Shown: positions 32,888 through 41,105, numbered from the stretch's first letter. The stretch: 44,511 bases of DNA from Candidatus Parachristensenella avicola (GCA_904420205.1 CAJFUN010000038.1:1-44511), one strand, 5' to 3'. Translations and numbers: made by a program. Notes: generated from the sequence alone by a model not told the origin.

Positions 32888-32950
32888 ATCATATCGCACC
32901 GCCGCGCGGATTGCAATTGCCTTGCGCGGCGGCTTTGGGTTTGGTACACT
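32888..32950. promoter_or_regulatory. Symmetric divergent promoter region (moxR and birA)
   Basis: Leftward, TTGCAA (32916-32911), 17 bases, TATGAT (32893-32888). Rightward, TTGCGC (32922-32927), 17 bases, TACACT (32945-32950) with TGG before it. The two -35 boxes are only five bases apart. Inverted arms CCGCCGCGC (32899-32907) and GCGCGGCGG (32924-32932) lie symmetrically about the GCAATTGC centre. One arm is in the moxR spacer and the other covers part of the birA -35 and spacer, so one dimer could control both units. Confidence 0.65.
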
Positions 32951-32984
32951 AGGAAGTGGCAAAAGGCCGCAAAGGAGGAGAAAA

Positions 32985-33935
32985 ATGGAACGGGTTTTGT
33001 CCCTGCTGCTGGATGGGAAATGCCATTCCGGGGAAGCGATCAGCCGCAAGCTTGGCGTTACCCGGGCCATGGTGTGGAAGCATATCGCCCGGCTGAAGGA
33101 GGCCGGCTGCCTGATTGAGGCGCTGCCGGGCCAAGGCTACCGATTGGTACGTCCGCCGGACTTTATGACGCAGCCGGTGCTGGAATATTGCCTGGGGGAC
33201 GGGCGGATGATCCAAGCCTATGAGGAGCTGGATTCCACCAACCGGGCGGCGAAAGATTGGGCGGCCCAGGGGGCGCCTGCCGGTTCGCTGGTAACGGCCC
33301 GCGTCCAGAAGGCCGGCCGCGGGCGCAAGGGGCGAACCTGGCAGGCTGATCCTGAAGCAGGGATTGCTATGAGCCTGGTGCTGCGGCCGGGCGCTGTGCC
33401 GGGCGGCGTGCAGAGCATTACCCTTTTGACGGCGGTAGCAGTGTGCCTGGCGGTGGAGGAGGCCTCCGGCGGCGCTTGCCAGATTAAATGGCCCAACGAC
33501 GTATGGATGGGCGGTAAAAAAGTTTGCGGCATCCTGACAGAGATGGTGACCGACCTGGAAGGCGAGATGTATCTGGTGGCCGGCATCGGCATCAACGTGG
33601 CGCAGGACGGCTTTCCGCCGGAGATTGCCGGGACAGCCACCAGCATTCTGAGGGAGACCGGCAAACGGGTGCACCGCGCCTCCCTTGTCGCTTCGGTGTG
33701 CCACCATATGGACGCGCTGATCGCATGTTGGAGCCGCGAAGGGTTTGCGCCCATCGCGGCGCTTTACCGGCCGAGGATGGCGCTGGTGGGCGAGTGGGTT
33801 TCCATGACCCAGGGGGATCAATCCTGGCGCGTAAAGATTACCGGCGTCAGCGATCACGGCGCCCTCGAGGCTTTAGACGAAAAAGGCGAGCCGGTTTCCC
33901 TAATTTCCGGCGAAGTTACGGTAAGGAGGATGTAA
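32985..33935 (+). CDS. birA: Bifunctional biotin ligase/repressor (BirA)
   Basis: A 316-residue class II biotin protein ligase. An N-terminal winged helix, VLSLLLDGKCHSGEAISRKLGVTRAMVWKHIARLKEAGCLIEALPGQGYRL, precedes the ligase: STNRAAKDWA, then the biotinyl-AMP loop GRGRKGRTW, KWPNDVWMGGKKVCGILTEM and a C-terminal SH3-like domain. It attaches biotin to carboxylases and can repress biotin genes. No biotin gene is nearby. Start ATG 32985 has AAAGGAGG. It leads the rightward run toward yitT and shares a symmetric promoter region with moxR. Confidence 0.93.
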   Translation: MERVLSLLLDGKCHSGEAISRKLGVTRAMVWKHIARLKEAGCLIEALPGQGYRLVRPPDFMTQPVLEYCLGDGRMIQAYEELDSTNRAAKDWAAQGAPAGSLVTARVQKAGRGRKGRTWQADPEAGIAMSLVLRPGAVPGGVQSITLLTAVAVCLAVEEASGGACQIKWPNDVWMGGKKVCGILTEMVTDLEGEMYLVAGIGINVAQDGFPPEIAGTATSILRETGKRVHRASLVASVCHHMDALIACWSREGFAPIAALYRPRMALVGEWVSMTQGDQSWRVKITGVSDHGALEALDEKGEPVSLISGEVTVRRM

Positions 33936-33938
33936 AAA

Positions 33939-34874
33939 ATGCGTTATCCCGGCTCGATTACGGATATTCCCGGCCTCTTGGCCGGACATCATACCAATAG
34001 CGCGGCGGCAACCGGATGCACCGTGGTGATCGCGCCGCAAGGCGCGGTGGGAGGCGTATGCGTGCGCGGCGCGGCACCGGGCACCCGGGAAACCGATCTG
34101 CTAAAGCCCGGTAATCTGGTGGAGCGGGTGAACGCGGTAGTGCTCTGCGGCGGCTCGGCCTATGGGCTCGCGGCAGCGACCGGCGTCATGGCCTGGTGCG
34201 AGGAGCAGGGTTACGGACTGGACGTGGGCGTGGCCAAGGTGCCCATCGTGCCGGCGGCGGTGCTCTTTGACCTCGGCGTGGGTACGCCCCATGTGCGGCC
34301 GGACGCGGCGGCGGGATATGCCGCCTGCCAGGCCGCAAGCGCAGGCCCCATGGCGCAGGGCCGGGTGGGCGCCGGTACCGGATGCACAGTGGGCAAAGCC
34401 CTGGGCGGGCGCTACGCCATGGGTTGCGGGATCGGCAGCGCAAGCCTGACGCTGCCCTCGGGCGTTACCGTGGCGGCAGCAGTAGCGGTAAACGCGCTGG
34501 GCGACGTCTTTGACCATACCAGCGGCGTTCAGATTGCCGGCGCTCGGGATGAGGAGGGCGCTTGGCTGGGCATTGCAGGCAGGCTTCTGGAAGGCGTGCC
34601 GTCGCAAAGCCTAGCCGGGGAAAATACCACCATTGGCATTGTCGCCACCGACGCGGCGCTGACCAAGGCCGAGGCGAACCGCATGGCTTCGGTGGCGCAT
34701 GACGGATACGCCCTGACCATCCGCCCGGTGCACACCATGAACGACGGGGACACCCTTTTTGCCCTTTCCTACGGCGAGAAGCGGGAGGATATGACGGTGC
34801 TGTGCGCGGCGGCGGTGGAGGCGGTAGCCCGGGCCATCGTTAATGCGGCGGTGGCCGGAGGCATTACTGAATGA
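33939..34874 (+). CDS. P1 family peptidase (DmpA-like N-terminal nucleophile hydrolase)
   Basis: A 311-residue Ntn hydrolase of the DmpA/BapA family: TDIPGLLAGHHTN at the N-terminus, VLCGGSAYGLAAATGVMAW, and the self-cleavage/nucleophile region AGENTTIGIVATDAALTKAEANRMA with threonine in place of the serine of DmpA. Members cleave D-amino-acid amides or beta-peptides after self-cleavage into two chains. AAGGAGG lies six bases before the ATG, three bases after birA. It overlaps acpS by ATGA. Confidence 0.88.
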   Translation: MRYPGSITDIPGLLAGHHTNSAAATGCTVVIAPQGAVGGVCVRGAAPGTRETDLLKPGNLVERVNAVVLCGGSAYGLAAATGVMAWCEEQGYGLDVGVAKVPIVPAAVLFDLGVGTPHVRPDAAAGYAACQAASAGPMAQGRVGAGTGCTVGKALGGRYAMGCGIGSASLTLPSGVTVAAAVAVNALGDVFDHTSGVQIAGARDEEGAWLGIAGRLLEGVPSQSLAGENTTIGIVATDAALTKAEANRMASVAHDGYALTIRPVHTMNDGDTLFALSYGEKREDMTVLCAAAVEAVARAIVNAAVAGGITE

Positions 34875-35236
34875 TCAAGGGGATCGGCTGCGACCTGGTG
34901 CGGATCGCCCGGCTCAGGCGGCCTTTGAATAACCCGCGGTTCGTGGCGCGGATCTTTACCGAAGAGGAGCGGCGGCTTATGGCCCTTGCCGGCGATCCGG
35001 TGTGCTTTGCAGCCGGGCGCTGGGCGGCGAAGGAGGCCGTTGTCAAGGCCCTGGGCACGGGGTTCTCCGGGTGCCCGCCGGCGGCGGTATCGGTGGAGCA
35101 GGGGCCGCAAGGGGAACCGGTGGTGCGGCTGGGCGCATGTGCAGCGGCGGCGGCCGGAGACCGGATCCATATCACCATCAGCCACGAGGGAGAATATGCG
35201 GCGGCCTTTGCCGTCGTGGAAGGAGGATGCCCATGA
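34871..35236 (+). CDS. acpS: Holo-[acyl-carrier-protein] synthase
   Basis: A 121-residue 4'-phosphopantetheinyl transferase of the AcpS class. It carries the GIGCDLVRIARL start (metal-binding Asp), FAAGRWAAKEAVVKALGTGF (Glu/Lys of the active site) and HITISHEGEYAAAFAVVE at the C-terminus. It transfers phosphopantetheine from CoA to ACP for fatty acid synthesis. It overlaps the P1 peptidase and nnrDE genes by four bases each. Confidence 0.93.
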   Translation: MIKGIGCDLVRIARLRRPLNNPRFVARIFTEEERRLMALAGDPVCFAAGRWAAKEAVVKALGTGFSGCPPAAVSVEQGPQGEPVVRLGACAAAAAGDRIHITISHEGEYAAAFAVVEGGCP

Positions 35237-36681
35237 ATCCAGTTGTAGCGCCGGAGCGGGTACGGCAAATGGACCGGGAGGCGATTGCTCAGGGCACGCC
35301 CGGCATCACGCTGATGGAACGGGCAGGCCGTGCCCTGGCTCGGGAGGTGATGGCGAGGGCCCCGGGGCGCTCCATCGCCCTGGTCTGCGGCGGTGGAAAT
35401 AACGGCGGGGATGCGCTCATTGCCGCCAATCTCCTTTTGGAGGGGGGCTTTGAGCCCCAGATCTTGATGGTATCCGATCCGGCTGCGCTCAAGGGGGATG
35501 CAGCCTTGGCTTATATGAGGGTAAACCCGGCTATCGCCGTGCATCGGGGCCTGGCGGATTTCCGCTATTCCCTGGTGGTGGATGCGCTGCTTGGCACGGG
35601 GCTGGACCGGGAAGTAACCGGGCGGATGGCAGAAGCCGTGGATTGGATCAATGGCCGCGGCGTACCTGTGGTGGCGGTGGATATCCCATCGGGCGTGGAC
35701 GGGCGCACCGGACGAGTGATGGGCAAGGCCGTGCGCGCGGATGCGACCGTAACCTTTGCAGTGAAGAAGCCGGGCTTGCTTTTTTATCCGGGACGCCAGC
35801 TGGCAGGGCAGGTAGTGGTGGCCGATATCGGACTGGAAGCGCCGGCCGATGCCTGGATAGAGCTGGAGCGGGCCGACGCGGCGGAGCTTTTGCCGCCCAG
35901 AGAGCCGGATAGCCATAAGGGCACTTATGGCCATCTGGCCGTATTGGCGGGCAGCGAGGGCATGATGGGCGCCGGCGCGCTCTGCTCGGCGGCGGCACTC
36001 CGGGCAGGCGCGGGGCTTGTCAGCTGGGCTTATCGCCGCGGCGGAACGCCTCGGGGGCTCTGGGAGGTAATGACCCGCGCGGTGGACGAAGGCGCGGAGA
36101 TGGAACAGCTTGCGGAGTTCCTGAAGGGCAAGCGCGCGGTGGCTCTGGGGCCCGGCCTGGGAAAGGGCGCGGAAGCCTGGGTAGAAGCCGCTGTGAACAG
36201 CGGCTTGCCCCTGGTCGTGGACGCGGACGGGCTTAACGCCCTGGCCGGGAAGGCGAAGCGGCTGCGGGGGGTTAAGGGCGTCATAACGCCTCATCCGGCG
36301 GAAGCAGCGCGGCTTCTGGGCGTGCAAACCGGCGATGTGACGGCTGATCCTCCGGCGGCGGCCTTGCAGCTGGCGAAGGATACGGGCATGATCGCGGTGG
36401 TTAAAGGCGCAGTGACCACGATTGCCGGTGAAGATGGACGGGTCGCCTTCAATACGGCGGGAAACCCGGGCATGGCCACCGCCGGTAGCGGCGATGTGCT
36501 TACCGGCATCGTCGGTTCGCTGATGGCCCAGGGCTTGGATCCCTGGCCAGCGGCCTGCTGCGGCGTGTATCTGCATGCGCGGGCCGGCGATGAGGCAGCC
36601 AAGGCCGGTATGGCCGGCATGATCGCTTCCGACTTGATCCGTGCGCTCCCGGCAGCGCTGGTTCAGGTGGCCGGCCGCTAA
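35233..36681 (+). CDS. nnr: Bifunctional NAD(P)H-hydrate epimerase/dehydratase
   Basis: A 482-residue fusion. The N-terminal half is the YjeF_N epimerase (ALVCGGGNNGGDALIAANLLLEGG, then VVDALLGTGLDREVTG). The C-terminal half is the ADP-dependent dehydratase (HKGTYGHLAVLAGSEGMMGAGALCSAAALRAGAG ... VVKGAVTTIAGEDGRVAFNTAGNPGMATAGSGDVLTGIVGSLMAQG). Together they repair hydrated NAD(P)H. ATG 35233 overlaps acpS as ATGA, with AGGAGG at 35221-35226. The acpS-nnr neighbourhood is a common one in Firmicutes. Confidence 0.95.
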   Translation: MNPVVAPERVRQMDREAIAQGTPGITLMERAGRALAREVMARAPGRSIALVCGGGNNGGDALIAANLLLEGGFEPQILMVSDPAALKGDAALAYMRVNPAIAVHRGLADFRYSLVVDALLGTGLDREVTGRMAEAVDWINGRGVPVVAVDIPSGVDGRTGRVMGKAVRADATVTFAVKKPGLLFYPGRQLAGQVVVADIGLEAPADAWIELERADAAELLPPREPDSHKGTYGHLAVLAGSEGMMGAGALCSAAALRAGAGLVSWAYRRGGTPRGLWEVMTRAVDEGAEMEQLAEFLKGKRAVALGPGLGKGAEAWVEAAVNSGLPLVVDADGLNALAGKAKRLRGVKGVITPHPAEAARLLGVQTGDVTADPPAAALQLAKDTGMIAVVKGAVTTIAGEDGRVAFNTAGNPGMATAGSGDVLTGIVGSLMAQGLDPWPAACCGVYLHARAGDEAAKAGMAGMIASDLIRALPAALVQVAGR

Positions 36682-36726
36682 AGAGGATCGCCAGGGCAAC
36701 GGACCGGGATGGAAAGGAGGGGAAGG

Positions 36727-37617
36727 ATGATAAACCAAATCCGTGGGCATCGCGGCTTCCGGCGGATATGGCCTTGGATTCTGGTAGGAATCGGAAGTTA
36801 TGCCATGTCGCGGGCATTCACCATCTTTTTTGTGCCAAACGGAATCGCGCCCGGCGGCGTGACCGGTATCGCCACATTGATTCATGTGACAACCGGCGCG
36901 TCGGTAGGCGTTGTGTCGCTGCTGCTGAACGTGCCGCTGTTTCTGCTGGGTTACCGGCAGGGCGGCAAGGAGTTTATGGCTAAAACGATCGTGGCGACCG
37001 TATTAGTCAGCGTATTTATCGATTACTTACCGGGGCGGTTTTCCCTGGCTGGCCAAGGAGACGGGGACATGCTGCTGGCCACGGTCTATGGCGGTTTGCT
37101 GTTAGGGGTCGGCATGGGGCTTGTCTTCCGGGCTGGCGCGACGACGGGTGGAACGGATCTGGCGGCCAGCCTGATTCACAAAAAGCTGCATGCCGTGCGC
37201 ATCGCCTGGGTGCTTTTTGCCATCGATATCTGCGTTGTGATCGCCAGCGCCTTTGTATCCGATATGCGGGTGGCCCTGTATTCGCTGGCGGCCATCTTTC
37301 TTTCGGCCAAGGTAACGGATTTCGTTCAGACAGGCTTGGATGGATCGAAGGCGAGCTATATTATCAGCGAGCAGGGCGACGCCATTAAGGCGGCCATCAT
37401 GGCGCGGCTGGAGCGGGGCGTAACCGTATTGGAAGCGCGAGGCGGATACACAGGGCAGTCCAAGTCGGTGCTCTTCTGTGTCACTGCGAACCGGGAGGTA
37501 ACGCAGCTGAAAACGCTGGTGGCTGAGGTGGATCCCGAGGCCTTTGTGATTGTGACCCCTGCGACCGAGGTGATGGGGGAAGGTTTTGCGGCTGGAAACC
37601 AGAATCCGATGGGATAG
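36727..37617 (+). CDS. YitT family membrane protein
   Basis: A 296-residue protein of the YitT family: five N-terminal membrane helices (SYAMSRAFTIFFVPNGIAPGGVTGIATLIH is the DUF161 opening; GMGLVFRAGATTGGTDLAASLIHK repeats the motif) and a C-terminal DUF2179 domain (ISEQGDAIKAAIMARLERGVTVLEARGGYTGQSKSVLFCVTANREVTQLKTLV). Function unknown, possibly transport. The ATG at 36727 follows AAAGGAGGGG. A strong terminator follows at 37636-37666. Confidence 0.93.
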   Translation: MINQIRGHRGFRRIWPWILVGIGSYAMSRAFTIFFVPNGIAPGGVTGIATLIHVTTGASVGVVSLLLNVPLFLLGYRQGGKEFMAKTIVATVLVSVFIDYLPGRFSLAGQGDGDMLLATVYGGLLLGVGMGLVFRAGATTGGTDLAASLIHKKLHAVRIAWVLFAIDICVVIASAFVSDMRVALYSLAAIFLSAKVTDFVQTGLDGSKASYIISEQGDAIKAAIMARLERGVTVLEARGGYTGQSKSVLFCVTANREVTQLKTLVAEVDPEAFVIVTPATEVMGEGFAAGNQNPMG

Positions 37618-37635
37618 GATAGATTTCGCGCATGC

Positions 37636-37666
37636 AAAAGCGGACGCACCCAGCGTCCGCTTTTTT
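37636..37666. terminator. Bidirectional intrinsic terminator
   Basis: A stem of AAAAGCGGACGC with its complement, loop ACCCA and six T. It ends the birA-to-yitT run and the leftward metallopeptidase gene. Confidence 0.93.
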
Positions 37667-37674
37667 CGGTTCCA

Positions 37675-38628
37675 TCAAGTACGGTTTGCGGCTGTATCGG
37701 AAAACACGGCCTTGATGAGCGCGTCCAGGCTTTCCATCGTGGGCCGGATGCGCCGGATATAAGAGGCGATAAGCGGCACGCCGGTGAAGCCGCTGTGGAC
37801 ATGGAAAGCGAGCCGCTCCTCGCCGGCCTCCGACAGCACGGCGGATAGAGCCCGCACAAAACAGTCCTCAAGGGCCCGCGCAGCCGACTGGGCCGAGCCG
37901 TCGGCCATATAGCCAAGCTGGAGCATCTTTTCCTGGTCGGCCAGGCCGCTAAGACCGTGACTTTGGGCAAAAGCGGCGATCGTTTCTCGGTACCCGTCAA
38001 AGGCCATATGCAGCGTTTCGTGCAGCATGGTTTCCGCATCGGGGCGAGCGGCAATCGTAATGATCCGGCCGCCGGCGTGCACAAAATCCGCGATGGCAGG
38101 GCGAAAGAGGTTGGGGCTGAAAACCATTTCCGGGGCTGACCGGCCCCAAAACCGCTGTGCGGCTCGATCGGACGCCTCGGCCATGGGGCGCCACAGCGGA
38201 AAGCGCGTCTGTATAATGCGGCAATAATCATCCCAGAGCCCCGGGGTAACCGGATGCGCATCCAGCAGCCGCAAAAAGCGGGGCAAACCGCGGATCCAGC
38301 CGTCAAAATCGGCGGGCCCTAGGGGATCGGGCGGTGCGCCGGCCGACCTCAAAAAGGCGGCATAGGACGGCAGATCGAAATGGTATTGACCGCTGATAAA
38401 GAAACAGGCGGCCGCCAGCTGGGAGCCCCGGGGCCAGTAAGGGTTTACGGCAACCTGGCCGGTGCGCGCCTGGGCGAACCATGAACGGGCGTCGATGGAA
38501 AAGCCGGCGGCCCGTATCCTGTCGACCAGATGGGAAAGATCGGCATCGCGATGGTCATAGCTGTCGTCCCCCGAGAGGACAAGGCCCATACAGGCCAGGA
38601 ATAGGTTTCGGTTGATTTCAATCTTCAT
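37675..38628 (-). CDS. HEXXH-containing hypothetical protein (putative metallopeptidase)
   Basis: A 317-residue soluble protein. PDAETMLHETLHMAFDGYRETI (around residue 200) contains H-E-T-L-H, the HEXXH zinc site of gluzincin-type metallopeptidases; a third ligand (E or D) is likely within the following helix. I do not recognise a named family. Its own start is ATG 38628, with AAGGAGG (38642-38636) seven bases upstream. Directly upstream of that site is a 22-base palindrome and a short upstream ORF, so expression may be controlled. Confidence 0.7.
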   Translation of the reverse strand: MKIEINRNLFLACMGLVLSGDDSYDHRDADLSHLVDRIRAAGFSIDARSWFAQARTGQVAVNPYWPRGSQLAAACFFISGQYHFDLPSYAAFLRSAGAPPDPLGPADFDGWIRGLPRFLRLLDAHPVTPGLWDDYCRIIQTRFPLWRPMAEASDRAAQRFWGRSAPEMVFSPNLFRPAIADFVHAGGRIITIAARPDAETMLHETLHMAFDGYRETIAAFAQSHGLSGLADQEKMLQLGYMADGSAQSAARALEDCFVRALSAVLSEAGEERLAFHVHSGFTGVPLIASYIRRIRPTMESLDALIKAVFSDTAANRT

Positions 38629-38640
38629 AAGATTGCCTCC

Positions 38641-38662
38641 TTATCACATGCTAGCGTGATAA
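38641..38662 (-). promoter_or_regulatory. 22-base palindrome overlapping the ribosome binding site of the metallopeptidase gene
   Basis: TTATCAC (38641-38647) and GTGATAA (38656-38662) flank a further near-symmetric GCTAGC centre, so 20 of 22 positions are self-complementary. On the minus-strand mRNA it forms a hairpin whose far arm touches AAGGAGG. It could be an operator or an mRNA hairpin that limits ribosome entry. Confidence 0.5.
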
Positions 38663-38692
38663 GGAAAGATACAAGGTGCCCATGCAGGACAT
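38651..38692 (-). CDS. 13-codon upstream ORF before the metallopeptidase gene
   Basis: ATG 38692-38690 to TAG 38653-38651 encodes MSCMGTLYLSLSR. AAAGGGGG (38707-38700) lies seven bases upstream, a good site. The stop codon falls inside the palindrome, so a ribosome ending there would cover it. Translation is not proven. Confidence 0.35.
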   Translation of the reverse strand: MSCMGTLYLSLSR

Positions 38693-38829
38693 GGAAAAGC
38701 CCCCTTTCAGGATGAAACCGCCGCGCTCATGGCGAAGACGGCTCTTTTTTAGCATAGTAAAAAGAAAGGGACGGGTCAAGCCCATCTGACGGCCGCGATG
38801 AATTTCTTTGCGAATCGTGGGGAAGCCGG

Positions 38830-38858
38830 AGGACAAAGCGGTAAAATTCGTGTATAAT
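38830..38858 (+). promoter_or_regulatory. Promoter of the DUF1846 gene
   Basis: AGGACA (38830-38835), 17 bases, TATAAT (38853-38858). The ribosome binding site GAAGGAG follows about 18 bases later. Confidence 0.6.
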
Positions 38859-38890
38859 ATCATCGTGAATGATAGAAGGAGCGCGATGTC

Positions 38891-40378
38891 ATGTTGGGGA
38901 AGATTGGGTTTGATAAGGATAAATACCTGCATATGCAGTCGGAGCACATTCGTGAGCGTATCGGGAAATTTGGCGGCAAGCTATATCTAGAGTTCGGCGG
39001 TAAGCTTTTTGACGACTATCACGCTTCTAGGGTGCTGCCCGGGTTCGAGCCGGACAGCAAGGTGCGGATGCTGCTTCAGTTGAAAGAGCAGGCGGAGATC
39101 GTCATCGTCATCAATGCGTCGGATATTGAAAAGAATAAAACGCGAAGCGACCTTGGTATCACCTATGACGCCGAGGTGCTCCGGCTTATCGACGCCTTCC
39201 GCAGCATTGGACTTTATGTGGGCAGCGTGGTGCTTTCCCGCTACAGCGGCCAGGCTGCGGTGGAAACTTTCCAGCAGCGGCTGGAGAGCTTGGGGATCAA
39301 AGTATACCGCCATTATCCCATCGAGGGATATCCGGCCGATGTGCCGCTGATTGTCAGCGATGAAGGATATGGGAAGAATGAGTATATCCAGACCTCCCGG
39401 TCGCTGGTCGTGGTCACGGCGCCGGGGCCCGGCAGCGGGAAAATGGCGGTTTGCCTGTCGCAGCTCTACCATGAGCATAAGCGGGGCATCGCCGCAGGAT
39501 ATGCCAAGTTTGAAACCTTCCCTATCTGGAACCTTCCGCTGAAGCATCCGGTTAACCTTGCTTATGAAGCGGCGACCGCTGACCTCAATGATGTGAACAT
39601 GATCGACCCCTTCCACCTGGACGCCTACGGAGCCACGGCTGTGAATTATAATCGGGACGTGGAGATATTCCCGGTGCTGAACGCGATCTTTGAGCGGATT
39701 TCAGGCGAATCCCCCTATAAATCACCCACGGATATGGGCGTCAACATGGCGGGCTACTGCATTACCGACGACGAAGCCGTGTGCGCCGCTTCCCGCCAGG
39801 AGATCATCCGGCGCTATTATGCCGCGCGCTGCGCTCATCGCAAGGGCTCCGGCACGGCCGACGAAGTATATAAGACTGAACTGCTGATGAAGCAGGCGAA
39901 GGTCACCGAGCAGGACCGGCCGGTGGTAGCCGCAGCGCTTAACAAGGCGCAGGAGGCGGGCGATACCGCCGCCGCCATGATGCTGCAGGACGGCCGGATC
40001 ATCACCGGCCGCACCTCCGACCTATTGGGGGCTTCCTCGGCCATGCTGCTCAACGCGCTGAAGGCGCTGGGAGGGATCCAGGACGACATTCATCTTATCT
40101 CCCCCATCATCATTGAACCCATCCAGCAGCTTAAGACCCGGCATCTGGGCAACAATAACCCGCGCCTGCATACCGATGAGGTGCTGATCGCCTTATCCAT
40201 CTGCGCAGCCACCAATCCCACGGCGGCGCTGGCGCTGAGCCAGCTGCCTAAGCTGAAGGATACGGAGGCCCATTCCACCGTGATCCTCTCCAGCGTGGAT
40301 GAAACCACGCTGCGCAAGTTGGGCGTAAACCTGACCTGCGAGCCTAAGTATTATACCAAGGGCCTATACCATAAATAA
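38891..40378 (+). CDS. DUF1846 domain protein
   Basis: A 495-residue protein of the DUF1846 family, full length by eye. The start MLGKIGFDKDKYLHMQSEHIRERIGKFGGKLYLEFGGKLFDDYHASRVLPGFEPDSKVRML and the loop VVTAPGPGSGKMAVCLSQLYHEHKRGI (a P-loop-like stretch) are typical. Later come GVNMAGYCITDDEAV and a C-terminal NNNPRLHTDEVLIALSICAATNPTAALAL. The family is widespread in Firmicutes; its function is not settled, and homologues crystallise as hexamer-like assemblies. ATG 38891 has GAAGGAG upstream. A small helical protein gene follows. Confidence 0.92.
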   Translation: MLGKIGFDKDKYLHMQSEHIRERIGKFGGKLYLEFGGKLFDDYHASRVLPGFEPDSKVRMLLQLKEQAEIVIVINASDIEKNKTRSDLGITYDAEVLRLIDAFRSIGLYVGSVVLSRYSGQAAVETFQQRLESLGIKVYRHYPIEGYPADVPLIVSDEGYGKNEYIQTSRSLVVVTAPGPGSGKMAVCLSQLYHEHKRGIAAGYAKFETFPIWNLPLKHPVNLAYEAATADLNDVNMIDPFHLDAYGATAVNYNRDVEIFPVLNAIFERISGESPYKSPTDMGVNMAGYCITDDEAVCAASRQEIIRRYYAARCAHRKGSGTADEVYKTELLMKQAKVTEQDRPVVAAALNKAQEAGDTAAAMMLQDGRIITGRTSDLLGASSAMLLNALKALGGIQDDIHLISPIIIEPIQQLKTRHLGNNNPRLHTDEVLIALSICAATNPTAALALSQLPKLKDTEAHSTVILSSVDETTLRKLGVNLTCEPKYYTKGLYHK

Positions 40379-40388
40379 GGAGGCTATG

Positions 40389-40688
40389 ATGGAACCACGG
40401 GAAGCTTGGGACCGCCTTTTGGCGATGGCCCTGGCAGAGGAAGCGGTGCGCCGCCGAATGCTGGCGACCCGAAGGGAACCGGATCCTCTGGCCGCTTTTT
40501 GCCGGGAAGCCACGGCCTTGGGATGCCCGCTTACGCCTATGGCCCTGGTTGAAGCAGGAGAGGCCGCCTATGCGGCCATGAGCCGCAGCACCAATGGCGG
40601 CGGGGAGAACCATCCTATGCTGGCAGGCGAGGATGATCTGTACGAACTCTTTTTCGCTGCGCTGGGCGAAGGAATAGAAACGGATTAA
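40389..40688 (+). CDS. Small helical protein, Nif11-leader-like
   Basis: A 99-residue protein (ATG 40389; a second ATG at 40386 is too close to AAGGAGG). The pattern AWDRLLAMALAEEAVRRRMLATRREPDPLAAFCREATALGCPLTPMALVEAGEAAYAAM has the shape of a Nif11-type domain (helix, a flexible turn, an A-x-x-x-G-[CF]-x-[LF]-T-x-x-x-L motif). The C-terminus ENHPMLAGEDDLYELFFAALGE is conserved-looking. Nif11 domains often are leader peptides of modified natural products, but no modifying enzyme is nearby, so that role is not supported here. It follows the DUF1846 gene after ten bases. Confidence 0.65.
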   Translation: MEPREAWDRLLAMALAEEAVRRRMLATRREPDPLAAFCREATALGCPLTPMALVEAGEAAYAAMSRSTNGGGENHPMLAGEDDLYELFFAALGEGIETD

Positions 40689-40694
40689 GATAAG

Positions 40695-40721
40695 AAAAGG
40701 GAGCCTAGAAGGCTCCCTTTT
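40695..40721 (+). terminator. Intrinsic terminator
   Basis: An 11-bp stem AAAAGGGAGCC / GGCTCCCTTTT with TAGAA loop. It ends the DUF1846 unit. Confidence 0.92.
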
Positions 40722-40982
40722 GTGATTCATGCCAAAGAATGAACGATCGGAAAAGACCTTGCCGCAACCATCGCATTGGTTGTAGGATCCAAAATGGGTT
40801 TGCTGATAGGACGTGCCGCAGTAGCAGGTTGTGATATGGCCGGTGGGATCATAAGAAGAATAGTGACTTCCGTACCGGCTGCCGCATCGAGGGCAGGTTA
40901 GGCGCGGAGTATAATGGCGAGCGCTGCACCCGAAATAAAATGGTCGGCGGTATCCCTGTCTATAGACAGGGATACCGCCGCC
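40722..40982 (-). pseudogene. Decayed zinc-ribbon protein fragment
   Basis: Read on the minus strand, one frame stays open from just after TAA 40983-40985 and encodes a cysteine-rich stretch: TCPRCGSRYGSHYSS, TTCYCGTSYQ and CDGCGKVFSDRSFFG. These look like three zinc-ribbon/rubredoxin-like knuckles. There is no ATG, GTG or TTG start in frame, because the frame begins inside the 36-bp palindrome. At the other end the frame runs on, without a stop, through the terminator and over the small helical protein gene. I read it as the remains of a gene that has lost both its start and its natural end. Confidence 0.6.
40945..40980. repeat. 36-bp perfect palindrome
   Basis: Arms of 18 bases (CGGCGGTATCCCTGTCTA and its complement) meet without a loop. 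Neither flank has the clean T run of a terminator; the left flank is only AT-rich. It breaks the reading frame of the zinc-ribbon fragment, so it may be a REP-like element or insertion scar. Confidence 0.75.
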
Positions 40983-41105
40983 TTACCATCGATTGATTAA
41001 AATATGCATCCGATATTATTATTCATAGATATATGATATGAAATGATAAAAATATGGATAAATATTTGATTGATCAAATTTTAATGTGCACGTAAGATAT
41101 GTACA

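Noticed and set aside
38651..38947. A 98-residue minus-strand frame upstream of the metallopeptidase gene
   Set aside because: It crosses the DUF1846 promoter and start on the other strand; only its last 13 codons have a fitting ribosome binding site, so only those are reported.
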